Below are positions 35,444-49,280 of a stretch of DNA of 64,000 nucleotides, one piece after another; the first letter of the stretch is position 1; every line of letters begins with the position of its first letter. The stretch comes from Coffea arabica (taxonomy: Eukaryota; Streptophyta; Magnoliopsida; Gentianales; Rubiaceae). The stretch is from positions 7,750,001 through 7,814,000 of the forward strand of contig NC_092329.1 of the NCBI RefSeq assembly GCF_036785885.1. Reading direction: 5' to 3'. Below the pieces are notes generated by a model. It ran no database searches. It was not told the DNA's origin and saw only the letters and a list, made by a program, of their open reading frames with translations. A program made the position numbers and the translations under genes.

Positions 35444-35775
35444 TTGATGAGGGGGTTAAAGAAGAGAAGAAGCCGGAAAAGGGCCAAAAGGCAGAGAGTA
35501 TATCAGAAACTACCACCTGCTACCCAATTATTCGAACAATAGATAACCAAGTAAAATTCTCTTTGCCTCAGTCTTTGACTGAGTCGTCAGTCTTGAACCC
35601 AGAAATTCTGGTCGAGAATTGGAAAACAATAGTGGTGTATTCAAAAGCTATAGTTGAGAGCAACATCAGGGAATCTTTTTACAGTCCTCGTCCTCCAAGA
35701 ATTAAGATTACAAGTCATAATTATTTCTTGCTTAAGCTTAACTTTTTTCCTATGCTTGTTGAATTGTTTACGTAG
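35444..35775 (+). pseudogene. Exon-like open frame after a good splice acceptor, unrecognised
   Basis: CTTCTCTTGCAG at 35432-35443 is a convincing acceptor. It is followed by an open frame starting VDEGVKEEKKPEKGQKAESI with a protein-like middle (FSLPQSLTESSVLNPEI, VENWKTIVVYSKAIVESNI). The codon usage is plausible, but the C-terminus turns into AT-rich nonsense. I recognise no family and find no upstream exon. It may be a captured or orphaned exon. Confidence 0.3.
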
Positions 35776-37778
35776 GTAAAACCTAAGCCACAGGATTTGT
35801 TGTAGGTTCATGAACCATTTTTATCCTACAATTTTTTTAATATTTTCTTGCAATCTTTCGCAAAATCTTTTATACAACATATTTTCCCATGAGGGTGGAT
35901 ATTCTAAACATATATTTTCTTCTGATAGAGATAGATTGATTAGTTGAACCACATTCTGCAACCATACAATTTTTTATGGGCATTAAACAAATATTATCAG
36001 TGCTAATCGATGGTTTAACCGAGTCATTTAGATGAATGAGAGATTCCACGGCGTGTTACTACTACTACTACTAATCCAATGTGTGTTTCCAAAACAAAGA
36101 ATCAATTTTAAAATCCTACTGCTACTGCTGCTGGGTGATATACGTCTCTTTCACCTGTTTTATAATATATTCCCCCTCCGATAATGCCTATTGGCCAACC
36201 CTACCAATCAAATTCCCAGACTCTAACATCCAAATTCCTTGAGTTCCACACGGAATATTTAAGAATTGCGGCCGCATTTTCTTTTCTCTTATTTTGACGA
36301 ATATACTAGTGAGTAGTAATTTATGTCTGTCAAAACCTTAATTTCTACTCGGTTCAAGATGTTAATTATATCTTAGATCATAAGTAGTATTTATTTTTCA
36401 TATTAGGATGATATCTTACTACTGCATAGCATATTAGCATAGCAAATCGAAATAATTTTACAAAGTAACACACTGTACCTTAAATGTACTTAGAGGAGCC
36501 CAACTTAAATAGAATAGGGTCCACTTAGAAGATAATGATGAACTTTGGTGGCTGAAACTGAAAGATGATAGGGAGGGAGTTCTTGGATTAATTGCATTGC
36601 GTTCGAAAACTTAATAGGTTGGTGACCTAGTATTTGCTTGGTTGGTTTGATGGTTCCATCTACTTGGGATTCTTCATTCACTCTAGTTTGAGCTGCACTC
36701 TTCCTTTGATTTACTCCTAATTGTTTTTCACATGCCTGAATTCTTCTTTCTCATCTGGATGCAATTGAAGATTTATTCATAACTAACCATCTTTCTCTTG
36801 CTTGCATTGTCTTTAACGTCCATCCTGTGTAGGATAGGAATATGTTTTTTCCATTAGGGACTAGTTGATTGACCTGACCTGACCTGACCTTTCCTAGAGA
36901 TGCCTTCCAAATTAATTCAATCTCACTGCCCAAGTCTTATCTCCGTTTACTGACTGCTTTAACAGCGTTTGTAAGATTAATCTGAGAGCATTTGACACCC
37001 ACTCTTGGTTTTGCTTTTCCCTTGCTTGGTTGAGAGAATAATAAAATCTTACCCTTTTTTTTAAACAATGATGAAACTAGAATTTTGGATGTCAAAATAC
37101 TGAGAGCAATGTGTCCTAATCAACTTAGTTGAGTCTTGACAACTTTGAAATATACTGCTAGATGTGCTTAACCGTCCAAAGTTATCGGCATAATTTTTTT
37201 TTTTTAAGGGAGACTCCACTTCTGGGGAAAGAAAGGATATGAGACTCGAACCAAGAATGGACGTTGCGTAATTTTTTCTCATAAAAAATGTCACGTAATA
37301 TGTTATGTGTCAATTTTTCGTCAACAAACAAAAAATTCAAAATGCAAGAACCAATGTCACATTATTCTAACGCAATTAATATATATAAGCTCGCATGAAC
37401 AATAATTAAACATAATATATATCTTTTTAAGATGTACAAGATGAATTACAACTTGTTGAAGAGCTTTTATATTCTTCACGACCAGTGGTCAGTTTCTGGG
37501 CCTCTCCGGATTGAAAGACGAGATTAACGAAGTGAGGTTTTCTACGTTGGATTGTCCATTAAGACAGAGAATTAGTCCAAGCCCATTTCAGAGTCAGAAT
37601 CTGCTAGCTGGTGCCCGTTCCCGCAAAGGCTATTATCAGTGTTTTGGACCAGATTGTTGATACATGGCACTCCTTCTTAAACAGCACAGTAGAATTCTTG
37701 ATCGGGTCTGTGACATTTTTTGTCCATGGGCTTTGAATCTTGACGCTTAATTATGTCTATCAAAAAGAGTGAAGGCTC
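35776..37778. other. Spacer, no gene seen
   Basis: It contains an (ACT)n run at 36058-36072 and four tandem GACCT units at 36871-36890. Otherwise it is AT-rich unique-looking DNA. Confidence 0.5.
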
Positions 37779-38470
37779 CGTTTGGAATTCTTAATTTTTA
37801 AAAAACAAGTTTTTAATATACAATGTTATAGTAATACACAAATAAAAATAATTCCAGAACATCACATCCATATAATATTTTAAAAACAACTCCAAATATA
37901 CACCACCACCAACCATAAAAAACGTACCTCTACCCGCCACTCCTTCCCCCTCTCTCCTCCTCCCTTTTCGCCCTCCTTCTTTCTCTTTCTCTCTCTTCCC
38001 TTCTCTTTCTTCTCTCCTTCTTCTTCCCTTTCTTCTTCCTCCCTCTTTCTTCCTTTCTCTCCCCCTTCTTCCTCACATCTCTCTCGTTGCCCCCCTACCC
38101 CCTTTGGTAATTGACCATGATGATTAGATCAGATCTGGTCGTTATGTTCGGTGACCAGTTTTTTGTCACAACTCGCGACCAGATTTGGTCACGGGTGGCG
38201 ACCATTTTCTGGTTGCGACCCCCGACCAGAGAGGGGCTGAGGGAGGGTGGCAGGGGAGGAGAGGGGTGGGGTAGTGGTGGGTGGTCGTAAGATTTTATAA
38301 AATTTAAAAATATTCTAAAATATATTTTCAAAAACACCTCAAAACACCATTAAAAATATTTACAATAAACATTTTTCACGTACATTGTTACAGTAAAATA
38401 TTTCAAAAACATTTTAAAAAACAATTAATTCAAAAACATTCTAAAAAATAGATAATCCAAACAGAACCTA
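37779..38470. mobile_element. TIR element with GTTTGGA ends and pyrimidine-rich core
   Basis: GGCTCCGTTTGGAATTC at the left and AATCCAAACAGAACC at the right are imperfect inverted ends. The inner arms share AAAAACA/TGTTTTT-rich words and an ACAGTAA motif. The core has a long CT-rich tract (37935-38090) and several GACCAGAT/TGGTC motifs. A partial relative of the right half lies at about 55480-55700. No transposase frame. Confidence 0.6.
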
Positions 38471-38619
38471 TTTTTCTGTAATGACTGTATTAGCGTCCAA
38501 CGTCTCAAGCCCATTTATCACAAAGTTGACTTTGGACATATTTTTGTCATCATTTTCTTTACCATTTTCCTGTGCAGTGCCTGATCTAAAGAGTCATTAG
38601 GGGGATACACGAAACTAAT

Positions 38620-38860
38620 CAAGTCGAATACCTTAATATTCAAATTTGTTTGATTATTTTAACAAATTTAAAATTTTGTTCAAACTTGACTTGCTTAGTG
38701 ATCAAATTTAAATTGAACGAGTTTTTTTATCGAATTTAAAAGTTATGCAACACAAAATGCTATTCATACTTGATTTGACTAGTTAGCAAATCAACTCAAA
38801 CGAGCTTTTGCCAAGTCAAATTGGATTCGACAAATAGTTTGATTTTTTTTTTCAGTCCTA
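38620..38860. repeat. Dispersed repeat, uninterrupted copy
   Basis: It matches in order the two parts of the repeat split by the MITE at 23530-23892 (e.g. CTTGACTTGCTTA, TTTAAAAGTTAT..ACACAAAAT). It is non-coding. Confidence 0.5.
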
Positions 38861-41800
38861 AGAGTCATGCTTGATTTCTATCAAAAGTCGCCAAAGGGAC
38901 CATGCCTGAATTTTAGTTTCCGAGATGCTTATTTAAAGAATGCTTTCTAAGCATTTAAAACCGTACCTTTTATAATCTAATCGTCCTTATTAAAGTTTGT
39001 TCTAGTAAACAAAAATTTTGATAAGAAAATTCGATTAAAAAAAAATCAAAGGCCTGCATACAACAGGATGGAAGAATTTAATTTATATTTCCCCTGCATG
39101 CAACTGTTAATGATGAATATAACTTTCTTCTGTGTTGGTTTTATAGCAAACTGTGATAAATGAATTAGCACAAATATTACTGGGGCTCCGACCGATGAAA
39201 ATTCCCCTTTTTCAAACTTTTTTTTTTTAATTTTTTTTGTGGAAGTAGGACAAAAGTTGCTTCAAGTAGGACAAAAGTTGAAGCATAGTGTGAAGCATGA
39301 TTTATTTGGTTGGAACTTGGTATTATAAGGACTTATGTGAAAAATGACATGCGCTTGAAACGGGTGAATTAATAACTTAATTGTAATGTAACTAATTTTT
39401 TTTTAACATTACAGTATTTTTTGAAATGTGATTTACGTGAAATAAAAATATAATTAAAAAATAAAAAATAAAGTAACTAAAATATATGTCTATGATGTGA
39501 ATATAATAATATTTACAAATAACGAGCTATCCAAGCACACTCACTGCAACTGCAAGAAAGACTCTCAGATAAACTGGATGTAACATGTAAAGTACAAGTT
39601 ACAACAGTATCCTGGATAATTGAGCTAAGAAAAATGGTACATCATCAATAAATTAATTTCGAGCGAATTAAAGGCATTTTGTGTAGGTTTATCTTCGATA
39701 AGTCAAGGACCCCCAACAGGATTGCTGGTTGAGGAAGATTTCCAAAGCCCTAGGAATGGGATGAGCCTTTGGATCCCACTGTGAATGTCTTTTAGAAAGC
39801 AGGGCATATCCAAGTATGAAGCAAAAACCTAGCTCCCACTTGAATTCTTGGATCAGGCGTCCAGATTTTATTGCTTTACGTGCATACATGGCAAAAAATG
39901 CAGTTGGTGCCTACACTTTTCTCACCCTCTACGTTTGACTTTCTAGCAAAAATTCCTCTTCATTAGTATTTTTTTTCCCCTACGATCGATATCATTTCAG
40001 CTTCAACAAGAAGGAGCTTGAAGAAGAATCTCGAGTGCTTAAGAATCAAGAAAATGGACTCACCTTTATCAGCAATTCTGTGCCAAATATTTTTCTCAGT
40101 ATTGCTATGTACTGTGTTTGAAGCTTCACTTTTTAAGTGAGCATCTGCTCCACAGATTGGCACGTGAAATGTTGTCTTGCTTTCTACAGGCTGAATGGTT
40201 CTCCACTCATAACATTGCCAAAAAGCCATAATAACTCCCCCGACCAAACAAACCCCTCTTTGGCCGGATATAAAGAAAATGGGGGAAAGAAGAAATCAAT
40301 CTATTGTACTATGAATAAATTTTCAATCATGTGACACCCCTCGAAATGTCATAATTAACTTGTACTAACACTGATGAAGACTTCTAAAATTTGTAAATTC
40401 TAAAATCCTTAAGCTAAAGCCCTTCTTCTATCTTTCCCCTATAGGGTCAGAGTCAGAAAAAGGAAAAAAAGAAGTGAAAATTGGAGGAAGCCAAAAATCC
40501 ATTGGAGATAGCTCACGGCTGGCTAATAATTAGGTTGGCATGCAAACTTGGAAGATTTATTGGCGTTTCAAAGATTGTGTGCGATCTTTCTATACTGTGT
40601 GCCTTGCTTCAGTCCGTTTTCCAAATGAGCCATGCGTTCAATTAATATGACTGGCGGAATAAAAGTGCTAATTCTTTTTGCAGCAGTGGACATTGTCGGT
40701 CAAGAGAAATTTGAGTTTGAAAAATATTATACTACGAATGTCGTAGATCAAAGCAATGCAGTAAAACAAGTGAAGAAATGAGTCCTCCTCATGAAGATAC
40801 TAAATGGTTATGTAATTACTAATTACGGTACAAGTATATGGTAGCTGTTAATTGCACTAAAGTGGGGATTCAAATATATGGGTAGTCCCATATTCTTGCT
40901 TCGTTGAAACCTCCAGGAGTTTCTGGTTTCAAAAAGGGAATGAGGAAGAAGTAAGAAAATAACTAGTATATGATAATCAAGAGTTATTAAGCAATAGTTT
41001 TAGCTTAAAACATTGAGAAACTCGTTCTTATCTGCTAAATCATCCTACAAAGATTGATAGGGAAACAATAGACGACTCATAAATTTATCATTCGTGGGGC
41101 AGAATAATATACAACTAATTGTCCCTTTCTAACTTGGAATATCATTATAAATGTAAAGATGTAGCCACTTAATTCCAAAGATTACTTTCCAATTCCCCAT
41201 GGATCAAATCTGCAAGAATTTTATTCTGTTTTTAGGTGCTGTTCACTCAAAGGACATTTTCATCTCCAATACACAGCTGGAATAATACTTTTATCAAATG
41301 ATTACTAAAAGATTACTCATAATGCAGTCCTCTTCAAGATGAAATGGTAATGGTCTTGCCAGTTCCTGCTTTCTGGTTTCCAGATATATTGTTTGTCGCC
41401 ACAACAAAATTGCCTCTTATACGGCATTAGATAGACTTTGGACCCAATTGTTCACATTTCCACTTCAGCCCATTATTTCTTGTTCTTCAAGAGGTTTTGG
41501 TACAAGTTCACATTCCACAGTTCTGGGATTACACACAAATGAACAGCATCCAAGAGAAGAGAATATGCTTGTAAAGAGGTTAAATCAAATTTTACTAAAG
41601 GTTAATGGGGTACAAAAACCTCTGTTTGGCTTAAAGGATCGATCTGCTTGAGTCAAATGAGGTGTGAAGTTTGACTACTTCTTCGGCATTTAGCTGAGGA
41701 AGTTCAGAAAGAAGTGATGATGATTGTATAAGATTTAGTTTATGAGCCACGTTGTAGCATTTGGCTGTGGCTCCCTCATCATCTTCCATCTACTTCCATC

Positions 41801-43730
41801 TAAAGGGACTGTAGAATTTTTGTTCTTTTCCTTTTTCACTTTTGTCGGCAAAAAAAATTATACAGTGGCTTGCAACTCATAAAGATTAAATTGGCCTGTT
41901 TACAGTTAAAACATGCATGGATCATCACCAAAAAGATCAAAATGGCCTGTTTAATTTGTTAAGTGAAAAGTTTTACTTTCTCATTTTTTTCTTTAATTAG
42001 TTCCATCTAAATGAAAATTGACCCTAATCAATTTTTAGGTAATATTTCAGTAGACGTAAAATTACCGTCTGCATTCTCCTCCTACGTGGTGGTATAGATA
42101 CTGAGATAAACTATTTTAGGGTATTAGGCAACTTTCATACCCTATCATCTGCTACTCAATGAAGGAATTTTCATGGATGGTTTCACTTTAATTTCTTCAG
42201 GATAATTAGCCCATCTTTTGATCTGGTCAAACTTGATGGAGATGTTTTCTGTGAGGGGGTTCGTGTTGCCGGCCGGAGCTGGTTCTTTAATTATAACTGT
42301 TAATTTGTACTATCAATTACTTAAAGCCGGCGGTAACTAATTTCTAATAATTCTCCAAAAAAAAAGGCGGAGAACGAGCCAAGTGGTGATCAGAGGTCAT
42401 ACTAAGCAAAGTCCGTTTGTGCTATCTTTGGTACCCTAAAAGACAAATAACCAAGCCAACCACAATTCCAACTCCTCCACTCAGGCACAAAAAATAATAA
42501 TAATAATAAAAAAAAAAAGAGGAAAAGAGGGCACCGACTCTAAAAGCTCTAAAATAAAAATATTTCATGTCTCCACTAAATTGTGGTGTGGTATAAGTAA
42601 TTTTTATCCAAACGAGATCATTAATTTTTTTTTTTGGGGGTTAGTTTCTGTTCAGTGACCATATCCATCTCCAGAACCACTCTTTTGAGCTCCAATAGTA
42701 AAACAAAAGCCACAATTACAATTTACAAGGCAATACAACAATTTTGTTTGATTCAAGAAATTCAGATATTGGCTGATTAGATCTTACATATTTTGGTAAT
42801 TATATATGCCTCACGTGAACTAGATCGATCTTTGCCAATTGAGTAAATGCATCATTGGTTTTTAATTTAAAACGTTTGACAACTGTTTTTTTGACATTTT
42901 TATTTTATGAAGCATGTCATTTTTTTCACACGTAATTATTCTTGGTTCCTTGTGTGCACTATGGAGTTTGTCAATTTCGTCATATGACCAGGAAATGGAG
43001 GCTGCCAATTCCTTACATCATTATTGTTATCTGTCTTGATTTTTGAATTGAGTTTCCTCAAAAAAGAAAAATTCGATCTAACATTTTCCTTATTATTGAA
43101 TTGAACCGGCTCTAATTCATGAAAAGGCTTTCGCACTTGAAATATTTTAAACCATTGAGCTGATTTACTGTCCATATACTGGATATGATTTGAACAGGTC
43201 CTACTTATTTCTAGTACTAATTGGAAACTGTCACAAAAATTTATAAAATTTTTGTCGAAGTACAAGATTATTATTACAACTCTGTTGGTAAGATGTCCAA
43301 GTAAATCCTAGTATATTAATATGATTATTGGCTAGTCTTTTATAATTTGGATTTGGCAGAGCCTCAACTGGCAAAAGATATAAAGTTGGTTCCTTGGCAT
43401 CCACTCTTGAGGCTCAAAGATGTATATATATGTATATACTTCTCTTTGATGAACTTGACCTTTCATTGAACTCTTCTCTCTGAAGCCATATTGTGACTTC
43501 TTCTCCTTTATGTGATTTGAAATTCTTTACAGGGCTGAAGATTAAAATGGTATGCTAATTTATTCTTCACATCAAGATTTATGATCACCTGTTTATTTTA
43601 TACGTAACAGCAGAGAGTTCAAAGCTCCTGCAACAAATTAATTCTTTTTTGTTTCTTGCATCACTCATCAGGTAGATTTTATACTGTTTGACAAATTCAG
43701 TGAACAGCCAGTTTGTTAGAAGAGGTTTCC
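38861..43730. other. Long spacer before the TPR gene
   Basis: No recognisable gene. Minus-strand frames at 39689-39889 and 39963-40247 look like chance. The last 300 bp or so before 43731 hold a TATATATATGTATATA stretch (43422-43438) that could be the promoter of the TPR gene. A short leader intron is possible between about 43550 and 43675. Confidence 0.45.
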
Positions 43731-46419
43731 ATGGCAGAAACTCCAGAGATTAGAAAGGAGGGGTGTGGACTGGTGGGAGCAATTTTGCAACGTGGGGTGT
43801 TGAAGCCAAGAAAGACATCAGAGTCGCCAATTCCTCGGGACAGCAGCAAGAGAACACCTGTAAAGTTTCTGAGGTTTTATGCTTCAAAGAGGCAAAGAGG
43901 CAGCTCGGACGAAAATGATATGGCAGCCGCCATGGACTCCTCAATTGTAGCTAAACCTCCTCTGAAGCTAGCTGAAAAAGCACCGCGAAAACCGAGCATG
44001 GACAGCACAATGTTTTCCACCGCACAAGGCCACAGAACTGGACATTCTAGTAAAAGCTCAATGTCATTTGTCAACAATTCAAGTATGATCAGTACCTCGC
44101 AAGTAGTGAATTCTGAGTACACTCGGATGTTAAGGAGGGAACCAACCTTCACTTCAAGCGAGTTTAGTGTGACAAGTCACAGGAAATCCAATGTCAGTAG
44201 CAAGGGACATCTGTATCGTGCGTCCACAGGCAGTGTTATGCTTGTAGGCCATTTGGGAAACTTGAAGCAGAAAGGACACAATAAATCATTGAGTGATTCT
44301 GCGAATTCTAGGACTGTTCGGAAGGGAAATCTTAGTGGTAAATTTGCCCCGGCCACAGCTGCAATGGGGAACATTCTGAAGAAGCCAACTGAAAGGAACC
44401 ATACTTCTGGTTCGTTGAATAAGTTGGACCCTGAGGCACTGAAATGTCTTGGTAATGAGAAGTACCAGGAGGGAAAGTTCGAGGAGGCATTGGACCTGTA
44501 CAATCAAGCAATTGCTATTGATCCAAGCAAGGCATCTTTCTATAGCAACAAGAGTGCTGCTTTGATGAGTTTAGGCAATCTCATTGAGGCAGTTTTTGAG
44601 TGTCAAGAGGCCATCCGACTGGATCCGTCGTATCATAATGCTCATTATCGTTTGGCAAGATTGTTTATCAGGTATAACAATCTGAACTTGCTCAAAATGA
44701 AATCATTCTAGAATAAATGAAAACTTGATATCTTGTCATCTGCTGGAATGTCTGAAACCTAACAGAACTTATCGTTGTCCGTACAATCAAACAGATTGGG
44801 AGAAGCAGGGAAAGCTATAGATCACTTCGAGAAATCAGGGCGCAAGGCTAGCAGTAAGGACATTTCCAATGCTGAGAATCTTGAGACACACCTAAATAGG
44901 TGCTCCAGAGCTCGGAGACGAAAGGATTGGGAGACATTGCTCAATCACAGTCAGGCTGCAATAGCAATGGGTGCAGATTCAGCACAACAGGTTTAATATC
45001 TTATTCCATGAAGAAAATTCTAATCCCTAAAAATTCATTGTCCCATGTTCCATGCAGTCATTATACTGTTTGACGCCTTCTGTTTCTCTGTCCTTTTGAA
45101 GATCTATGCTATGCAAGCAGAGGCCTTGATGGAACTCTTCAGGGACGACGAGGCATACAAAGTTAATGATGAAGGACCTGATTTTGACATTGAACTTCAT
45201 ACTAGGTTTCTTGGCTCAGCTGAAACTGCTAAGTTATTGGTAGTTCGATCTAAGATCTTCATGGCTGCAGGCAGGTTAGTAGAATAGTCATCTCTGGGCC
45301 TACAAGTTCATTCAATCCGACTCTATGTATCTTGAGGAATCAGTTAATTCAAGATAGCTGTGGTACGAGATATATTGTCTTGGAAGGAGGATAAACAATC
45401 CAATTACTACCATGTAACACCAGCATAAATAAAGAAACAAGATTTAATATTCTAAACTGGACTTTGCCTTTGATGGTTTGACAGGTTTGAGGATGCTGTG
45501 GCTGCTGCAAGACACGCAGCACGACTTGATTCCAGTGATGATGTGAAATCACTTGTAAAGAAGGTTGATTTTGTTGCATCAACACGGATAAAGGGAAACA
45601 GGCTTTTCAATGCATCAAGGTATGCTGAGGCTTCTCTTGCATATACTTCAGCACTAGAGGAAGTGCCATACAACTCTGTCTTGCTTTGCAATAGAGCAGC
45701 TTGCCGATCTAAACTGGGACAATATGAGAAAGCAGTTGAAGATTGTACAGAGGCCCTTAAAGTGCGACCTTCGTATAGCAAAGCCAGGTTGCGAAGGGCG
45801 GATAGCAACGCTAAGGTAGCTCTCAGTAGAAGGACATAATTTCTTGTCCAATTTCCTTGGCTTTTCAACAGTATAAAGAAAAAAGAAACAAAAACCTGGA
45901 TGCCTTGCTTTAATTCCAATTCTATGAACAACAGATCGCTTATTCTCTCTCATGTTTCATATGATTTAGCTTGAAAGATGGGAGGCAGCACTGGAAGATT
46001 ATGAGACGCTGATGCACGTAGTTCCCGGGGATGAGGAGGTAACAAAGGGATTCCAAGAAGCAAGAAAGCAGGTGAAAAAGCAGCACAACTATGAGGTAGA
46101 AAAGCCAAGAACCAGTTCTGATTTGAAGTCAGTCATTAGCAACAAGCCAGTGGGAAAAATTCTCACAGCAGCCGGTAATTCACAATTTGATTGCCAATCC
46201 TGCATGCATTTGTATTTTTATCGGGTTTAATTGTTTATCAATGCCTACACTTCCTTACTGCTTTCGATGGATACAGAGTTCTATGGTAGTAGTACCAGCT
46301 TCAAGCTCTCAAATGGGATTGATTTTGATACCAGCAGTGGAGCAAATTGTGCTGCTGCTACTAGTACTACTGAATTCGGCCGCTCTGTGACAACCTTGAG
46401 AGAAATTTTCACCCATTAA
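43731..46419 (+). CDS. TPR12: TPR protein, TTL-related but without thioredoxin domain (TPR12-like)
   Basis: Six exons with GT-AG introns join in phase: 43731-44671, 44795-44990, 45102-45274, 45485-45815, 45970-46174, 46277-46419, giving 662 residues. The ATG at 43731 heads MAETPEIRKEGCG; the open frame before it lacks another ATG. The first 230 residues are Ser/Lys-rich and probably disordered. TPR motifs begin at LNKLDPEALKCLGNEKY and continue in two blocks (about 230-310 and 460-590), like the TTL family and TPR12 (At1g78120). TTL proteins end in a thioredoxin-like domain. Here the reading frame ends in a Ser/Thr-rich tail (TTEFGRSVTTLREIFTH), and no thioredoxin-like sequence follows. Likely a cytosolic scaffold or Hsp90/Hsp70 co-chaperone. 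The TPR12 assignment rests on gene order as well as similarity. Confidence 0.85.
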
Positions 46420-49280
46420 AAGGTTTGTAATTTATGCGTCAAAGACCCCAAACTTAGGCGGATCAAACTTTGAGACTACAAGAAATGTAGCAATAGTACG
46501 GTATATTTTAAATTTTCATTTGTTTTTGTACATTAGATATGCTTTCGAATCTAAATTGTTTTTAAGTTTTGTTGTGAAAATTTCTTCTCCATTGATATTT
46601 TAACTTTTCGTAGGTCTACCACTCCACTCTTGTAAAGGGTAATATTCATGAAGTTTTTTTTTTTTGGGAGAGCAATATATAATAGGAAAGAAAATTTAAA
46701 ATTTTTTGTGAGGGAAGGGGGGGGGGGGGGTAGAGGGGGACAAATAAATAACAACATCCAAAATATATAAATTTTCTAAGCTTAAAACATAATTTCCTCA
46801 AAGTTGGGGGAGCAGTTGCATTGCATCCCCTCAACTACATAAAGTTGCCAATAAAGGGATTTGAAAACTGATGTATCTACTATCCATAGATAGTGATCAA
46901 ATATATAAGTTTAGATAACAACTTTTGGAATTTATCAGATGCAGCATTTGCTAGGACTTTCTTTAACTTGTTTGTTTTACATGTCTGATGGCAATGGCTC
47001 ATGTGGGGTGCCAAATGACTGTATCAGGTTCTGGATGCTAAGAGAATCCAATACATGAGCAATTTAGAAACTGTGGAGATTAAAGAAGTAAAGGAAACCG
47101 TCAGACATTAAGTGGAAGTTTGTATATATTTCCTCAATTTTTTTTTTTTTTTTTTTTGGGTGTGTATCTTTTCACCTTGAGTACACTTTCATGTCTTCTA
47201 TTCTATTCTTTCTATTAGTTGTTTGAGAATATTAAGCTAATTATTAGTCAATTTCGATTATTCAATTCATCAAATGTTTGTTTGCATTCATTTTATAAAC
47301 TGTTTCTGATTGTTGATTGCTGTCTGTTTTGTTTTGTTATGATTTCTGATTTCACAATTTGACCGCCTGAAAATTTGCGTTGCCTGGAAAGTCAATGACA
47401 AAGGGAGCACCATCATTCATCCAAATACCAGCAATAAGGAGGGTTGGGGTTGGATTGAAATAACAGAGGGACATACTAATTGAATATCATTGCTACCACC
47501 AAACATTCTTTGTTGGCAATAATAATGTCCCTTTTGAAGATCCCCCCACCCCCTCAGTGGCTATCCACCTAACTGCCTAACTCAATATGAAAATAACGAA
47601 AGAGGTAGAATGAATGAATGAATGATTCATTGAGAAAATCTTCAATCCATATGCTCTCCATTGTTTGAGAAAATCTAACTAGCAGATTTTCAATTGTCAG
47701 ATTCAATAGAAACATCTGAGTGTAAGCTAGCAAATTTGGGACATATGCTCTAATCGTATGTCCAAAATGGAAGTTAGATGAATTTTAGGCGTGAGTTAAG
47801 TAGATGCGTGTAACTTAGTAGTTAGCATATTTTGCAAAGTCTGTCAATCAATCAATTAGAATCTCTTCAGAATTTTCCTTTGACCTTTGTCGAGCAAATG
47901 ATGCTGAAGGAATTCCAACAATGTAATTAGTAAATTTGTTATTTTCACTTGAAAAAGTTGTGCTTTTAGCATCCCCTTTATCTTGGAAAGTTAAAATAAG
48001 TTCCAAGGATTATTTGGGAGAAATACCTAACGTTGAAGTATAAAGTTTAGTTACTAGTGTCATTGTACGATGCCCAAGTCCAAATAAAATCCCTCCACAA
48101 ATTCAAGTTCAAATTAAATTACAACCCCCTCTTTTCCTTTTCTTGGGAATTTCAACCTCTTTGCTTGAAAGGAAAAGAAAAAGAAAAAGAAAAAACACCT
48201 TGTCCTAGTACAATATTAAGTAATTGTACACCAAAAAATAAAATAATTTGGATTCCTTCCCGATAAATTTAAATATTGGAACCTCTTAAAGCAATTGGAG
48301 ACATGGTTTATGAAATGTATATCTATGTTTACGACATCGGCTTACAAATTTAAAAACCTGAAGAAGCTTATTACTAATTGGATTTCCATCTTCATGGCCT
48401 TCCTGTTTCTTTCTTTCTTTCTTTCTTTCTTTTTTCAATAATTTCTTTTCATTTGCATGATGCTCCAAGCAATTAACTGGAAATTAAGGAAGAACTTTTG
48501 CACCTTCAAAAAGAAAGATGCTCTTCATGTCATGTGCAGCGGCTTCTTTAGAGTTTAGATCCCGAATTTCCGATCAGTAATCATGAAGGCCTGAGTTTTC
48601 CAAGGGCCTTCTAGATCATCCTCGGTTCGAGTGACCTTTTTTCTTTTTTTTCCTTCAACATTCACAAATTTGCCAAGAATTTCTGAATTTCAATAATATT
48701 GGAAGCATCCATTTATTTTCGCTTGTTGCTACAAAAGCACAAAAATATAGATTAAATTACGCTTTTCCTACTCTTCTTTGGTACATCCACAGTGCTGATC
48801 CCCTTAAAACATGCCAAAAGAAACTAGCTTTCATCTTCATGTCAAACTTTCATCATCAATCAGAAAATTTAGCAGATCGAAAACAAATTAATGAACAAAA
48901 AAGAGCAGAGCTAGGAAATGGCATGATCAGTTAACTGTTAATTATGTAATGGATTTGCTCATAAGAAGATGCGTTTGGCAGAATAACTTTCTATCAGATG
49001 TAGCATTTGAGCTGGGAACTTTAAACTTCAAATGGCTATATACATATGGATTGAGAGTATCTGCTTTGCACATCAGACCACATCATACAACTTCAACTTC
49101 CTAAGCAGAAAAAGAGAAAGTTGAATTTCAAGGATTTCCACGCAATTTCAGAATATAAATAACATCAATCATAGGAGGTAAATATCACGTAACCCAAAAA
49201 AAAAATTATCAAAATTAACAAGAAAATTTGAAGCAAGAAGAATATGGAAATGCAGGGACCTTGATCGTAATAATCATGTA
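46420..49280. other. Spacer, no gene seen
   Basis: It contains the 3' flank of the TPR gene, a G-run at 46718-46730, poly-T at 47139-47157, (ATGA)n at 47613-47631 and (TTTC)n at 48408-48429. No frame with family resemblance. The right end must hold the 3' UTR of the His-rich gene. Confidence 0.5.

Noticed and set aside
39689-40247. Two minus-strand frames of 66 and 94 codons as gene pieces
   Set aside because: No family resemblance, no convincing splice signals joining them, ordinary composition.
44796-44816. String TTGGGAGAAGCAGGGAAAGC resembling miR164
   Set aside because: It matches only the first part of miR164, lies in coding exon 2 of the TPR gene (LGEAGKA) and has no hairpin partner nearby.
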